A stretch of 35,904 nt of DNA from Clostridia bacterium. Lineage in GTDB: Bacteria; Bacillota; Clostridia; Christensenellales; Borkfalkiaceae. Shown here piece after piece: positions 15,318 through 23,986 of this stretch. The stretch lies in the NCBI GenBank assembly GCA_017623605.1, contig JAGAOR010000036.1, positions 1-35,904 of the forward strand. Reading direction: 5' to 3'. The notes under the pieces are model-generated. The model was not told the DNA's origin. It did not search any database and saw only the letters and a program-made list of their open reading frames with translations. Numbering within the stretch: position 1 is the stretch's first letter; the number at the start of each line of letters is the position of its first letter. The position numbers were made by a program, and so were the translations under genes.

Positions 15318-16448
15318 ATGATCTATCTGGATAACGCCGCGACGACGAAGCCGCACGCAGAAGCGTTCGAGCGGGCGCGGGTATACGCGGAAGAAAAATT
15401 TTATAATCCCTCGGCGTTGTATAACGAGGGGTACGCATTGCAGGGCGAGCTGAAAACGGCACGCTCCGCTTTGCTTTCCAAGGTGGCGGACGAAAACACT
15501 TTTGAGCTCGTGTTTACGTCTTGTGGCACGGAGTCGGATAACCAAGCGATCTTTTCGTTTGCTCGGCGTGGCAACGCCGTAACGACGGCAGGCGAACATT
15601 CGGCAGTAGCGGCGGCGTTTGCAGAATTGAAAAATCGCGGCGTGGCAGAGCCGCGCTTTGCTCCCTTGCAAAAGGACGGGTGCGTGAACGTGGAAAAATT
15701 GCTCGCGCTCATAGACGAGAAAACGAGTTTCGTTTCCGTTATGCACGTAAATAACGAACTCGGTTCTATTAACGATATTAACGCCATAGCAAAGCTTGTC
15801 AAGCAAAAAAATCCGCGCGTGATTTTCCATAGCGACGGCGTACAGGCGTATGGAAAAATTCCGTTTCGCCTTGGTAAGGAAGTGGATTTATATTCGGTGA
15901 GTGCACACAAAATCGGCGGTTTAAAAGGCGTGGGCGCGCTTATCAAGCGAAAATCACTCACTCTTCCTCCGTATCTAATCGGTGGCGGACAGGAAAGCGG
16001 CAAAAGAAGCGGCACGGAAAATACGTTTGGAATCAAGCAATTCGAATACGCCGCGCAAGCGAAATTTGCCAGCTTGGAAGCGGATTTTAAGAGATTGACG
16101 GCTTATCGGGAAACATTATGGGAGGCACTCGATAAAAGTGTATATTCGCGGTTGTCGCCCCAAGACGGAACACCGTATATTTTAAGCGTTTCGGCGATCG
16201 GCTTACGTGGTGAAATTTTGTTGCATATGGCAAACGATAAAGGACTTATCGTCGGCACGGGCTCTGCGTGTTCGTCGAATGTGAAAACGCGTTACAGTAA
16301 AACGGTGCTCGCTTGCGGACACGACACGAAAACCGCAGACGGCGTACTTCGGTTAAGCTTTTCTGGCGAAACGACGGAAGCGGAAATCGAGCAGGCGGCG
16401 GCAATTTTGAATGAAATCGGGCGTGATCTGAAACGCCGTATGCAATGA
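15318..16448 (+). CDS. Cysteine desulfurase (NifS/IscS family)
   Basis: A 376-residue PLP enzyme that takes sulfur from cysteine and passes it on as a protein persulfide. It begins IYLDNAATTKPH, contains the PLP lysine at 198 (YSVSAHKIGGLKGVG), GGGQESGKRSGTEN at 223-235, and the persulfide Cys318 in GTGSACSSNVK. The next gene, 10 bases downstream, is thiI, so this is most likely the dedicated sulfur donor for tRNA 4-thiouridine and thiazole synthesis, as with the NifZ-ThiI pair of Bacillus. The start follows the previous stop by one base; a weak AGGAAAG site lies 15 bases upstream, so translation may depend on coupling. Confidence 0.93.
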   Translation: MIYLDNAATTKPHAEAFERARVYAEEKFYNPSALYNEGYALQGELKTARSALLSKVADENTFELVFTSCGTESDNQAIFSFARRGNAVTTAGEHSAVAAAFAELKNRGVAEPRFAPLQKDGCVNVEKLLALIDEKTSFVSVMHVNNELGSINDINAIAKLVKQKNPRVIFHSDGVQAYGKIPFRLGKEVDLYSVSAHKIGGLKGVGALIKRKSLTLPPYLIGGGQESGKRSGTENTFGIKQFEYAAQAKFASLEADFKRLTAYRETLWEALDKSVYSRLSPQDGTPYILSVSAIGLRGEILLHMANDKGLIVGTGSACSSNVKTRYSKTVLACGHDTKTADGVLRLSFSGETTEAEIEQAAAILNEIGRDLKRRMQ

Positions 16449-16458
16449 GGAAAAACGT

Positions 16459-17613
16459 ATGGAAAAGGTAATTATTATCCGATATTCGGAAATTTATTTA
16501 AAAGGTAAAAACAGGGGCTTTTTCGAGCGCGCGTTCGAGGATAATCTTCGCCGTGCGGTGGAAGAGATCGACTGCGTCGTCGATAAACATAGCGGACGGT
16601 ATTTCGTGCGCAAATTCTCGGAAGCGGATACGGAAACGTTGATCGGAAAGCTGAAAAAGGTGTTCGGCGCGCATACGATCAGTATTGCGTACGAAACGGC
16701 GACAGATATGGATTCTGTGTTCGAGGCAGCGAAATTACTTTCTAAATCAAGCGGTACGTTTAAAGTGGAATCGCACCGCGGCGATAAACAATATCCGCTC
16801 ACGTCGATTGAGATTAGTAAAGAGCTTGGCGGGCGGTTACTTGCGCATTTCAAAACGCTGAAAGTGGACGTACACGAGCCCGATTTCACCGTGCGCGTAG
16901 ATATTCGAGAAAACGGTGTTGCGCTCGTGTTTGCAGACTTTATCGAAGCGGCGGGCGGTATGCCCGTTGGTACGGCGGGGAAAGGTTTATTACTTCTTTC
17001 AGGCGGTATTGATAGCCCCGTGGCGGGACATATGATGGCAAAGCGCGGTATGAACGTTGATTGTTTGCATTTCCATAGCTATCCGTATACGAATTTGCAG
17101 GCTAAAGAAAAGGTGATTGATCTTGCAAAAATTTTGTCCGAATACACCTGCGGCACGAAACTTTATACGGTGAGTGTAACGCATATACAAGAAGCCATTC
17201 ACGAAAAATGCAAGCCGCAGCTGATGATTACGCTTTTGAGGCGGTTTATGTATCGGATAGCCGAGCGGCACGCGCTCAAAATCGGCGCGCAATGTATTAT
17301 CACGGGGGAAAGTCTTGGTCAGGTTGCCAGCCAAACGATTGAGGGTATGACTTCTTCCAATTCCGTCGTGGAAAGCTTGCCGGTGCTTCGCCCGCTCGTC
17401 GGCTTTGATAAAAATGAAATCATTGAACGCTCCGTGAAAATGGGTGCTTACGAAACGTCCATTTTGCCGTTTGAGGATTGTTGCACGGTGTTCTTGCCCG
17501 ATTATCCCGCCATTCGCCCGAAATTAGAGGAGATTTTGAAAGAAGAAAACAAGTTGGACGTAGAGGGTTTGATTGAAGAGGCGTTCCAAACGATTGAAAA
17601 AATAAAAATATAA
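16459..17613 (+). CDS. thiI: tRNA 4-thiouridine sulfurtransferase
   Basis: A 384-residue protein with an N-terminal ferredoxin-like/THUMP region (residues ~1-165, YSEIYLKGKNRGFFE at the start) and a PP-loop adenylation domain with LLLLSGGIDSPVAGH at about 176-190 and CIITGESLGQVASQTIEGM near 280-300. It activates U8 of tRNA with ATP and inserts sulfur received from the desulfurase encoded just upstream. The rhodanese domain of the E. coli enzyme is absent, as is usual in Firmicutes, which have a partner desulfurase instead. A GAGGAAAA site precedes the start. The gene ends in a strong bidirectional terminator. Confidence 0.95.
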   Translation: MEKVIIIRYSEIYLKGKNRGFFERAFEDNLRRAVEEIDCVVDKHSGRYFVRKFSEADTETLIGKLKKVFGAHTISIAYETATDMDSVFEAAKLLSKSSGTFKVESHRGDKQYPLTSIEISKELGGRLLAHFKTLKVDVHEPDFTVRVDIRENGVALVFADFIEAAGGMPVGTAGKGLLLLSGGIDSPVAGHMMAKRGMNVDCLHFHSYPYTNLQAKEKVIDLAKILSEYTCGTKLYTVSVTHIQEAIHEKCKPQLMITLLRRFMYRIAERHALKIGAQCIITGESLGQVASQTIEGMTSSNSVVESLPVLRPLVGFDKNEIIERSVKMGAYETSILPFEDCCTVFLPDYPAIRPKLEEILKEENKLDVEGLIEEAFQTIEKIKI

Positions 17614-17615
17614 TC

Positions 17616-17649
17616 AAAAATCGCCGCGTTAAAAAACGCGGCGATTTTT
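17616..17649. terminator. Bidirectional terminator between thiI and the PBP gene
   Basis: A perfect 15-bp stem AAAAATCGCCGCGTT/AACGCGGCGATTTTT with an AAAA loop, flanked by A and T runs, between two convergent genes. Confidence 0.92.
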
Positions 17650-17664
17650 TTACGTTTGATTATT

Positions 17665-19896
17665 TTAATAATCCCACCAATCCTTTTCTAAAATTTGCCT
17701 GTCGCTCGTAGACGGTTTTTCGCCTGCCTTGGTACTAACGGTGGGGAGGAGAATTGCTTTTCCTTGCTTGTCTTTATAAATAGGAATTACCGAATACACG
17801 TAATTTTTGTTCTCCGTAACGCTTTCGTCGGTAAATTCTTGCATATATTCTCCGACGTATAAAGTGCTATGCGTTGCATAATCGTAGCGTTCAATTTTAT
17901 AGCGATAAAGCTTTGATAAGCGATCGTCAAAGGTGATCACGACTTTCCCGTTTTCGTAGTGTAAAGAAGGAGGTAAGATCGTAGGATTACTGAATAAATC
18001 GCTTGTTTTTAAAGGGATTGCGCTTTTTTTGAAAAGCTCTTGGAACGTGTATTCTTCGGGTGCAAGCTCGTCTGCCAGCGATAAAGTATGCGTGTCATAA
18101 TAGCTGATCTTATCAAGGGATACACGGGTAACGTTTTTTGGGGTAGAGAAATTGTTGACGGGGATCGAGGACAGTTCGCTAATGCGCTTGTTGATTTCAA
18201 AAAGAAAATTACAAGGCAAGCCTCCGCCTGTGTGGTCGATAAATCCACCCGCGGCGTTACCAAGCCATACGCCGACGGTGTTGCGCGTCGTATACGATAC
18301 GGCGTAAGCGTCGGTGTTTCCGCTTGCCGTTCCCGCCGTGCCCGTTTTTGCGGCAATTTGAAAGGGTAGAGAGCGTAGCTTTTTCGCCGTACCCGTTTGG
18401 GCGGCAGAGCGTAGCATATCCGTCGTTAAAAAAGCGGTTTCGTCGGAAAAAACACGTTGTGGCTTAGGGCTATGGCGATAAACGGTGTTTCCGTCGATTC
18501 TGATTTCAGAGATGAACCGACATTCGGCAAAATTACCGCCGTTTGCAAGCGTGGCGTACGCCGCGATTAAATCGCGGAACGGATAGCCGTTTTTCATTCC
18601 GCCAAGCGCGAGGGCGAGAGAAAGGTCGTCCTTTTCTACGGGCAAATTTAGCTTTTCCAAATAGCTTGCGCCTTTTTCCGCGCCCAAACTATCCAAAAGC
18701 TTCACGGCGGGCACGTTCAGGCTTTGGGCAAGACATTCCCGCGCGCTGATATAGCCGTGGAATTTTCCGTCGAAGTTGTTGGGGGAATACCCGCCGTAAT
18801 TGATTTTTTCGTCCAAAAGGGGAGTGGCGGGGGAAATTAGATCTTCTTCCAAGGCAGGCGCAAACACAAGCAAGGGTTTTAATAAAGAGCCCGTCAAACG
18901 CTTGATTGCGCCAACGGAAGAAACGTAAGCCTTAAACCCGTGCGAGAAATTGTCGAGTACGGTTAAGGTTTTATCCGAATCGGCGTAACCTTGGGCAACC
19001 GTTTCCAATTCCGTTTGTATAGCCCGATCGAGATAGGTGTCGATTTCGACCTTTCCACCTATTGTAAAACCGTGCAATTCTGAAAGCGCGGAAAGCTCGT
19101 CGAATACGAAATGCAAATAACCGAAATCTCGCGCGCTTACGTTCGGGGAAACGGGTAAGGGCTTTTCTATCGCTTCGCGCATTTGTGTTTTTGTAATTAG
19201 ATTGTTTTTAAAAAGTAAATTCAGAACGCTTTCCTTGCGTTTTACGCATTTCTCCGCGTTTTTAAAAGGGGAATAATTGTTCGGGGATTTAACGAGCCCT
19301 GCTAAAATTGCCGAATCGGCAAGATCGAGCTCGCTCGGCTCTTTGTTAAAATAAAACCGCGCGGCGGCTCGTAAGCCGAAACAGTTATGCCCGAAATAAA
19401 TCACGTTTAAATATTTTTCCAAAATTTCGTCTTTGGTATACGTCTTTTCCAACGCCCGCGTGAGCTTCCATTCCCGAAGTTTGCGACAAAAGGTTTTTTC
19501 TTGACTCAAATGCGTGTTTTTTACAAGCTGTTGCGAAATGGTGGACGCGCCCTCCTTAAAGGAATGGGAGCGCAAATTATTGATCGCGGCTTTTGCGATA
19601 CGCTTCAAGTCAAACCCGCCGTGCGTATAAAACCGTTTGTCCTCCACGCCGATAAAAGCGAGTTGCGTTTCTTTGGGAACGTCGCAAAGGCGTACGCTTT
19701 GCCGAAAGGTAAGCGCGGCGTTTTCAATGCGGTCGCCGTTTCCGTCGTATAAAGTGAAGCTTTTATCGGAGAGCACGAGTTTTTCGGGATTTAAAAAGGC
19801 GTCTTTCGTTACGGCAAAATAATACCCGACGCCAATGAGCGCGAGGGCAAGCAATAATAAGAATGTCAACCAAAGTAATTTGCGGATAAGTTTCAT
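17665..19896 (-). CDS. Class A penicillin-binding protein (glycosyltransferase/transpeptidase)
   Basis: A 743-residue peptidoglycan synthase. The start at 19896 gives a short basic N-terminus (MKLIRK) and a membrane anchor at residues 7-28; longer frames run into the miaB promoter. The GT51 domain has GVEDKRFYTHGG with Glu85, GASTISQQLVKN (116-127) and RKLREWKLTRALE. The transpeptidase has SLLK (337-340), SLN (392-394) and KTGT (517-520). GT and TP sites look intact. The TP domain is short, and residues ~625-743 look like a fibronectin-III-like tail (VVITFDDRLSKLYRYKIERYD...) that may bind the wall. No clear ribosome site precedes the start. It is divergent from miaB. Confidence 0.92.
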   Translation of the reverse strand: MKLIRKLLWLTFLLLLALALIGVGYYFAVTKDAFLNPEKLVLSDKSFTLYDGNGDRIENAALTFRQSVRLCDVPKETQLAFIGVEDKRFYTHGGFDLKRIAKAAINNLRSHSFKEGASTISQQLVKNTHLSQEKTFCRKLREWKLTRALEKTYTKDEILEKYLNVIYFGHNCFGLRAAARFYFNKEPSELDLADSAILAGLVKSPNNYSPFKNAEKCVKRKESVLNLLFKNNLITKTQMREAIEKPLPVSPNVSARDFGYLHFVFDELSALSELHGFTIGGKVEIDTYLDRAIQTELETVAQGYADSDKTLTVLDNFSHGFKAYVSSVGAIKRLTGSLLKPLLVFAPALEEDLISPATPLLDEKINYGGYSPNNFDGKFHGYISARECLAQSLNVPAVKLLDSLGAEKGASYLEKLNLPVEKDDLSLALALGGMKNGYPFRDLIAAYATLANGGNFAECRFISEIRIDGNTVYRHSPKPQRVFSDETAFLTTDMLRSAAQTGTAKKLRSLPFQIAAKTGTAGTASGNTDAYAVSYTTRNTVGVWLGNAAGGFIDHTGGGLPCNFLFEINKRISELSSIPVNNFSTPKNVTRVSLDKISYYDTHTLSLADELAPEEYTFQELFKKSAIPLKTSDLFSNPTILPPSLHYENGKVVITFDDRLSKLYRYKIERYDYATHSTLYVGEYMQEFTDESVTENKNYVYSVIPIYKDKQGKAILLPTVSTKAGEKPSTSDRQILEKDWWDY

Positions 19897-19972
19897 CGTT
19901 ATCAGTATTCGCGCATTTTGCATTTTTATCACAAAACTTGCCTTGAAAAACGGCGTGAAAGCCCTCAAAGAC

Positions 19973-20001
19973 TTGATAAAAACGAAAAAAAAGAGTATAA
20001 T
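19973..20001 (+). promoter_or_regulatory. Sigma-A promoter of the miaB-mutS-mutL-miaA operon
   Basis: TTGATA (19973-19978), 17-base spacer rich in A, TATAAT (19996-20001). The expected start near 20008 excludes the upstream in-frame ATG of miaB and supports the ATG at 20032. Confidence 0.82.
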
Positions 20002-20031
20002 AGAGAAAATAAATATATCCAAGAGAAGCTT

Positions 20032-21351
20032 ATGCAAGAAAAATACCATATCGTTACCTACGGCTGTCAAATGAACGTGCACGAATCAGAGAAGATTGCG
20101 AGCATACTTCGGCGCGTGGGCTATGAGCAAGCGCCAACGATTGAAAATGCGGATATAATCGTATTTAATACGTGCTGTATCCGTGAAAATGCGGAAAACC
20201 ACGCGTTCGGAAATATCGGTGCGCTCAAAAAAATGAAAAAAAGAAATCCCCGCCTGATCATTGCAGTCGGCGGGTGTATGACGCAGGAAAAAGGGAAAAC
20301 GGAAATACTCAAAAAGAAGTTTCCGTTTATTGATATTATGTTCGGCGCGCTCAATTTCGAGGAGCTTGAAACGCTGATTGTGAGAAAGAAGCAGGAGAAA
20401 AAGCGTGTGATCGAAATTCGCGAGGCGGCGGGAGAGATCGTGGAAAGCGTCGAGCCGTACCGCACGAGCTATCCCAACGCTTGGGTGAATATTACCTACG
20501 GGTGCAACAATTTCTGTTCCTATTGTATCGTGCCGTACGTGCGCGGTAGGGAGCGTTCGAGAAAGCCCGAATATATCCTCGCCGAAGTGCGTTCGCTCGT
20601 GGAACAGGGATATAAGGAAATCACGTTACTTGGTCAAAACGTCAATTCCTACGGTGCAGACGGTAGCACGGGTATGTCGTTTGCCGAGCTTTTGGACGCG
20701 GTTGCTTCGATTGAGGGGAATTTTCGCGTTCGGTTTATGACGAGCCACCCCAAGGATTTCACCGAGGACGTCGTAAGGGTAATGGAAAAGCACCGCAAAA
20801 TATGCAGACTTGTACATTTGCCCGTACAATCGGGTTCGAATGAAATTTTGCGGGAAATGAACCGCCGCTATACGCGTGAAAAATATTTGGGCGAGATTGA
20901 AATGCTCCGCTCTCGCTTGCCTGAAGCGGAAGTAACGACGGATATTATCGTAGGCTTCCCTAGGGAAACGGAAGAGGATTATTTGCAAACGGAAGCACTT
21001 GTAAAGGAAGTCGATTTCGCTTCGGCGTTCACGTTTGTATATTCCCCCCGTCAAGGCACGAGGGCGGCGACGATGGAAAATCAAGTCCCCGAAGACGTGC
21101 AAAAAGATCGGATTATGCGGTTAGTTGCGCTCGTAAACGCGCTCACGCGCAAAAAGTCGGAAAAATATCTTGGCAAAACGGTGGAAATTCTTTGCGAGGA
21201 CTACGACGAGAAAAAAGGCTTGTATTTAGGGCGCGACGAGTTCGGGCGAATGGGATATTTTCAAAGTGAAACGGACAAAATCGGCGAATTCGTACGTTTA
21301 AAAATAACGAAAGCAAACGGCATTTCGCTTTACGGCGAGATCGTGGAATAA
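20032..21351 (+). CDS. miaB: tRNA-2-methylthio-N6-isopentenyladenosine synthase
   Basis: A 439-residue radical-SAM methylthiotransferase acting at A37 of tRNAs reading UNN codons. The N-terminal domain has the three cluster cysteines C12 (TYGCQMN), C48 (NTCCIRENA) and C82 (GGCMTQ). The radical-SAM cluster is C158-x3-C162-x2-C165 in YGCNNFCSYCIVPYVRGRERSR, and a C-terminal TRAM domain (about 375-439) ends the protein. Length is typical. The start at 20032 is chosen over a longer frame because the promoter lies between them; AAGAGAAG precedes it by about 4 bases. It leads the operon containing mutS, mutL and miaA; MiaA makes the substrate on which MiaB acts. Confidence 0.96.
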   Translation: MQEKYHIVTYGCQMNVHESEKIASILRRVGYEQAPTIENADIIVFNTCCIRENAENHAFGNIGALKKMKKRNPRLIIAVGGCMTQEKGKTEILKKKFPFIDIMFGALNFEELETLIVRKKQEKKRVIEIREAAGEIVESVEPYRTSYPNAWVNITYGCNNFCSYCIVPYVRGRERSRKPEYILAEVRSLVEQGYKEITLLGQNVNSYGADGSTGMSFAELLDAVASIEGNFRVRFMTSHPKDFTEDVVRVMEKHRKICRLVHLPVQSGSNEILREMNRRYTREKYLGEIEMLRSRLPEAEVTTDIIVGFPRETEEDYLQTEALVKEVDFASAFTFVYSPRQGTRAATMENQVPEDVQKDRIMRLVALVNALTRKKSEKYLGKTVEILCEDYDEKKGLYLGRDEFGRMGYFQSETDKIGEFVRLKITKANGISLYGEIVE

Positions 21352-21381
21352 AAAAAGACGAGGAAAGGAAGGTATCAGAAA

Positions 21382-23985
21382 ATGGCGCTTTCACAGATGA
21401 TGCAGCATTACGTGGAAATGAAAGAAAAATATAAGGATTGCGTACTTTTTTACCGTTTAGGGGATTTCTACGAAATGTTTTTCGAGGATGCGGTGGAGGT
21501 ATCGAAGCTTTTAGATCTCACGCTCACGGGGAAAGATTGCGGACTTAAAGAGCGCGCACCGATGTGTGGAATTCCTTTTCACGCGGCAGACGGCTACGTA
21601 GCCAAGCTCGTTGCGCTTGGCAAAAAGGTGGCAATTTGCGAGCAGGTGTCCGATCCCAAGCAAGCGGGGCGCGGGCTCGTGGAGCGCGACGTGGTGCGTA
21701 TCGTTTCAGCGGGAACAGTGATTGAAGAAGATTTTCTCGACGAAGAACGGAATAATTATATCGCTTGCGCGTTTAAAACGGACGAAACCGTTGCGCTTGC
21801 TTGGACGGATATTACGACGGGGGAATTTCTCGTTGAGGAATTTGTGGGCGCAAACGCCGTCGAGGAGGCGGTCGGAAAATTGCTCAATCTTTCCGTTGCG
21901 GAGATTATCTGTAACGAGGATATGCTTTTGGCGAGCAAATCAGTCAAAGAAGTGGCGCACCGTTTATTGCCGCCCTTTTCCTGCTATTTGCCGTGGGCGT
22001 TTAACGTAAAACACGCGGAGAAGAATTTGTTAGAACAATTCAACGCGCTTTCTTTGGCGGCGTACGGGATCGCGGCAAGAGAGAATATGATTGCGGCTTC
22101 GGGCGCGCTCGTTGAATATCTCCGCGAATCGCAAAAACACGCGCTTAAAAATATCAGTGGCGTCAAAGTGGTGCAACGGGATAAATATATGGAGCTGGAC
22201 AATATAGCCGTGCGCAATCTCGAACTTTTAAGAAATAACGCCGAAAATAAAAAATACGGCTCGCTTTTGTGGGTACTTGATAAAACGAAAACGGGTATGG
22301 GCGCGCGGCTATTAAACCGTATGGTTTTATCGCCGCTTAAAGATTTAGAAGAGATTGCGTACCGTCAAGACGGCGTGGAAGAGCTTGTAAACGCCGCAGT
22401 TGTGCGGGTGGGACTTTCGGAAACGTTGAAAACGATCGGGGATGTGGAACGGCTTACGGGTAAAATTTCCAACGGTAATTTCAATCCTCAAAATTGCCTT
22501 GCGCTTGCAAGGGCGTTAAATGCGTTGCCCTCCGTAAAATTCCAGTTAAGCGGTTTTTCTTCGTCGATTTTAAGAGATATAGACGAAAAGATTTTGGATA
22601 TGAAAGAACTTGCCGATCTTTTAACGGCGGCGATCGACGAGAAAGCGGGCGCGCTTATGAAGGACGGCGGATATATTCGCGTAGGTTTTCATCAAGAACT
22701 CGACGAGCTTCGTAATATCAAGGAAACGAACGAAAAAACAATCAAGGAAATTGAAATTAGAGAGCGGGAACGTACGGGTATTAAGACTTTAAAAACGGGT
22801 AGTAACCGCGTATTTGGCTATTATATCGAGGTGAGCAATTCCTTTAAAGATAAAGTCCCGCCTGAATATATACGAAAACAAACGTTAACGACGGGTGAGC
22901 GGTATATAACGGAAGAGCTTAAAATGCTTGAAGAACGGGTACTGACAAGCGGCGAACGCGCACTCTATATCGAGCAACAAATTTACGCGGAGCTTATGCA
23001 AATTTTGATAGGGAGGATCGACGAATTGCAAACGGTCGCTTCTGCGCTCGCTTTGCTGGATTGCTTGGTTTCGTTTGCAACGGTTGCCAAAGAACGGCGG
23101 TATGTTCGTCCGAAAGTAGTGGAAGGTGGCAATCCTCTCAAAATCACGGACGGTCGTCATCCCGTAGTGGAAGCGATCTCAAAAGAACGCTTCGTACCCA
23201 ACGACGCGCTTTTGGATAACGGCGAAAACCGTTGTGCGATTATCACGGGACCGAATATGGCGGGAAAAAGCACGTATATGCGGCAGATCGCCCTGATCGT
23301 GCTTATGGCGCATATTGGCTCGTTCGTGCCCGCCAAGGCGGCGGAGATCCCGCTTACCGATCGTATTTTTACGCGCGTCGGTGCGAGTGATAACCTTATC
23401 TTCGATCAAAGTACGTTTATGGTGGAAATGACGGAAGTGGCTTCCATTTTACTTCGTGCTACCAAGGATAGCCTGCTCGTTTTAGACGAGGTTGGCAGAG
23501 GTACGAGCACCTACGACGGGCTTTCAATCGCTTGGTCGGTGATCGAATTTTTGGCGGAAAAAATTCGCGCGAAAACGTTGTTTTCCACGCATTATCACGA
23601 GCTTACCGAGTTGGAAAACACGCTCGACGGCGTGAAAAATTATAAGATCACGGTCAAGGAATTGAATGGTGCAGTCGTGTTTTTGAGAAAAATTGCAAGA
23701 GGCGGCGCGAATAGAAGCTTCGGTATTGAAGTGGCGGCGCTTGCGGGTGTGCCAAAAGAGGTTACCGTTCGCGCGAAGAGTATTTTAAAAGCGTTGGAAA
23801 AGAACGATCTTCTGGGTGAAAAAAAGAAGATTACCGATATGGAAATTTCGATCGAGGAGGAAAAACGTCCGCTTTCCGAAGTGGAAAAAATACTCGCAGA
23901 AACAGACGTCAACACGCTTTCGCCCTTGCAAGCACTTATGCTGCTTGGCGATTTGAAAGATAAAATAGAAGCGGAGAATAACTGA
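21382..23985 (+). CDS. mutS: DNA mismatch repair protein MutS
   Basis: An 867-residue mismatch sensor. The mismatch-binding Phe-x-Glu is F29-Y30-E31 in LGDFYEMFFEDA. The connector, core and clamp regions follow, and the ATPase has Walker A GPNMAGKST at 623-631, then LVLDEVGRGTSTYDG and the STHYHELTELE block. The C-terminal tail (SPLQALMLLGDLKDKIE) resembles the dimerisation tail of MutS. Length is normal for MutS1. GAAAGGAAGG lies 10 bases upstream of the ATG. The stop is followed immediately by mutL (one base apart), so MutS and MutL are co-expressed. Confidence 0.97.
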   Translation: MALSQMMQHYVEMKEKYKDCVLFYRLGDFYEMFFEDAVEVSKLLDLTLTGKDCGLKERAPMCGIPFHAADGYVAKLVALGKKVAICEQVSDPKQAGRGLVERDVVRIVSAGTVIEEDFLDEERNNYIACAFKTDETVALAWTDITTGEFLVEEFVGANAVEEAVGKLLNLSVAEIICNEDMLLASKSVKEVAHRLLPPFSCYLPWAFNVKHAEKNLLEQFNALSLAAYGIAARENMIAASGALVEYLRESQKHALKNISGVKVVQRDKYMELDNIAVRNLELLRNNAENKKYGSLLWVLDKTKTGMGARLLNRMVLSPLKDLEEIAYRQDGVEELVNAAVVRVGLSETLKTIGDVERLTGKISNGNFNPQNCLALARALNALPSVKFQLSGFSSSILRDIDEKILDMKELADLLTAAIDEKAGALMKDGGYIRVGFHQELDELRNIKETNEKTIKEIEIRERERTGIKTLKTGSNRVFGYYIEVSNSFKDKVPPEYIRKQTLTTGERYITEELKMLEERVLTSGERALYIEQQIYAELMQILIGRIDELQTVASALALLDCLVSFATVAKERRYVRPKVVEGGNPLKITDGRHPVVEAISKERFVPNDALLDNGENRCAIITGPNMAGKSTYMRQIALIVLMAHIGSFVPAKAAEIPLTDRIFTRVGASDNLIFDQSTFMVEMTEVASILLRATKDSLLVLDEVGRGTSTYDGLSIAWSVIEFLAEKIRAKTLFSTHYHELTELENTLDGVKNYKITVKELNGAVVFLRKIARGGANRSFGIEVAALAGVPKEVTVRAKSILKALEKNDLLGEKKKITDMEISIEEEKRPLSEVEKILAETDVNTLSPLQALMLLGDLKDKIEAENN

Positions 23986-23986
23986 T

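Noticed and set aside
19897-20082. A longer frame for the penicillin-binding protein and a longer frame for miaB, overlapping each other.
   Set aside because: The miaB promoter at 19973-20001 lies inside both extensions, and both proteins have normal N-termini at the shorter starts.
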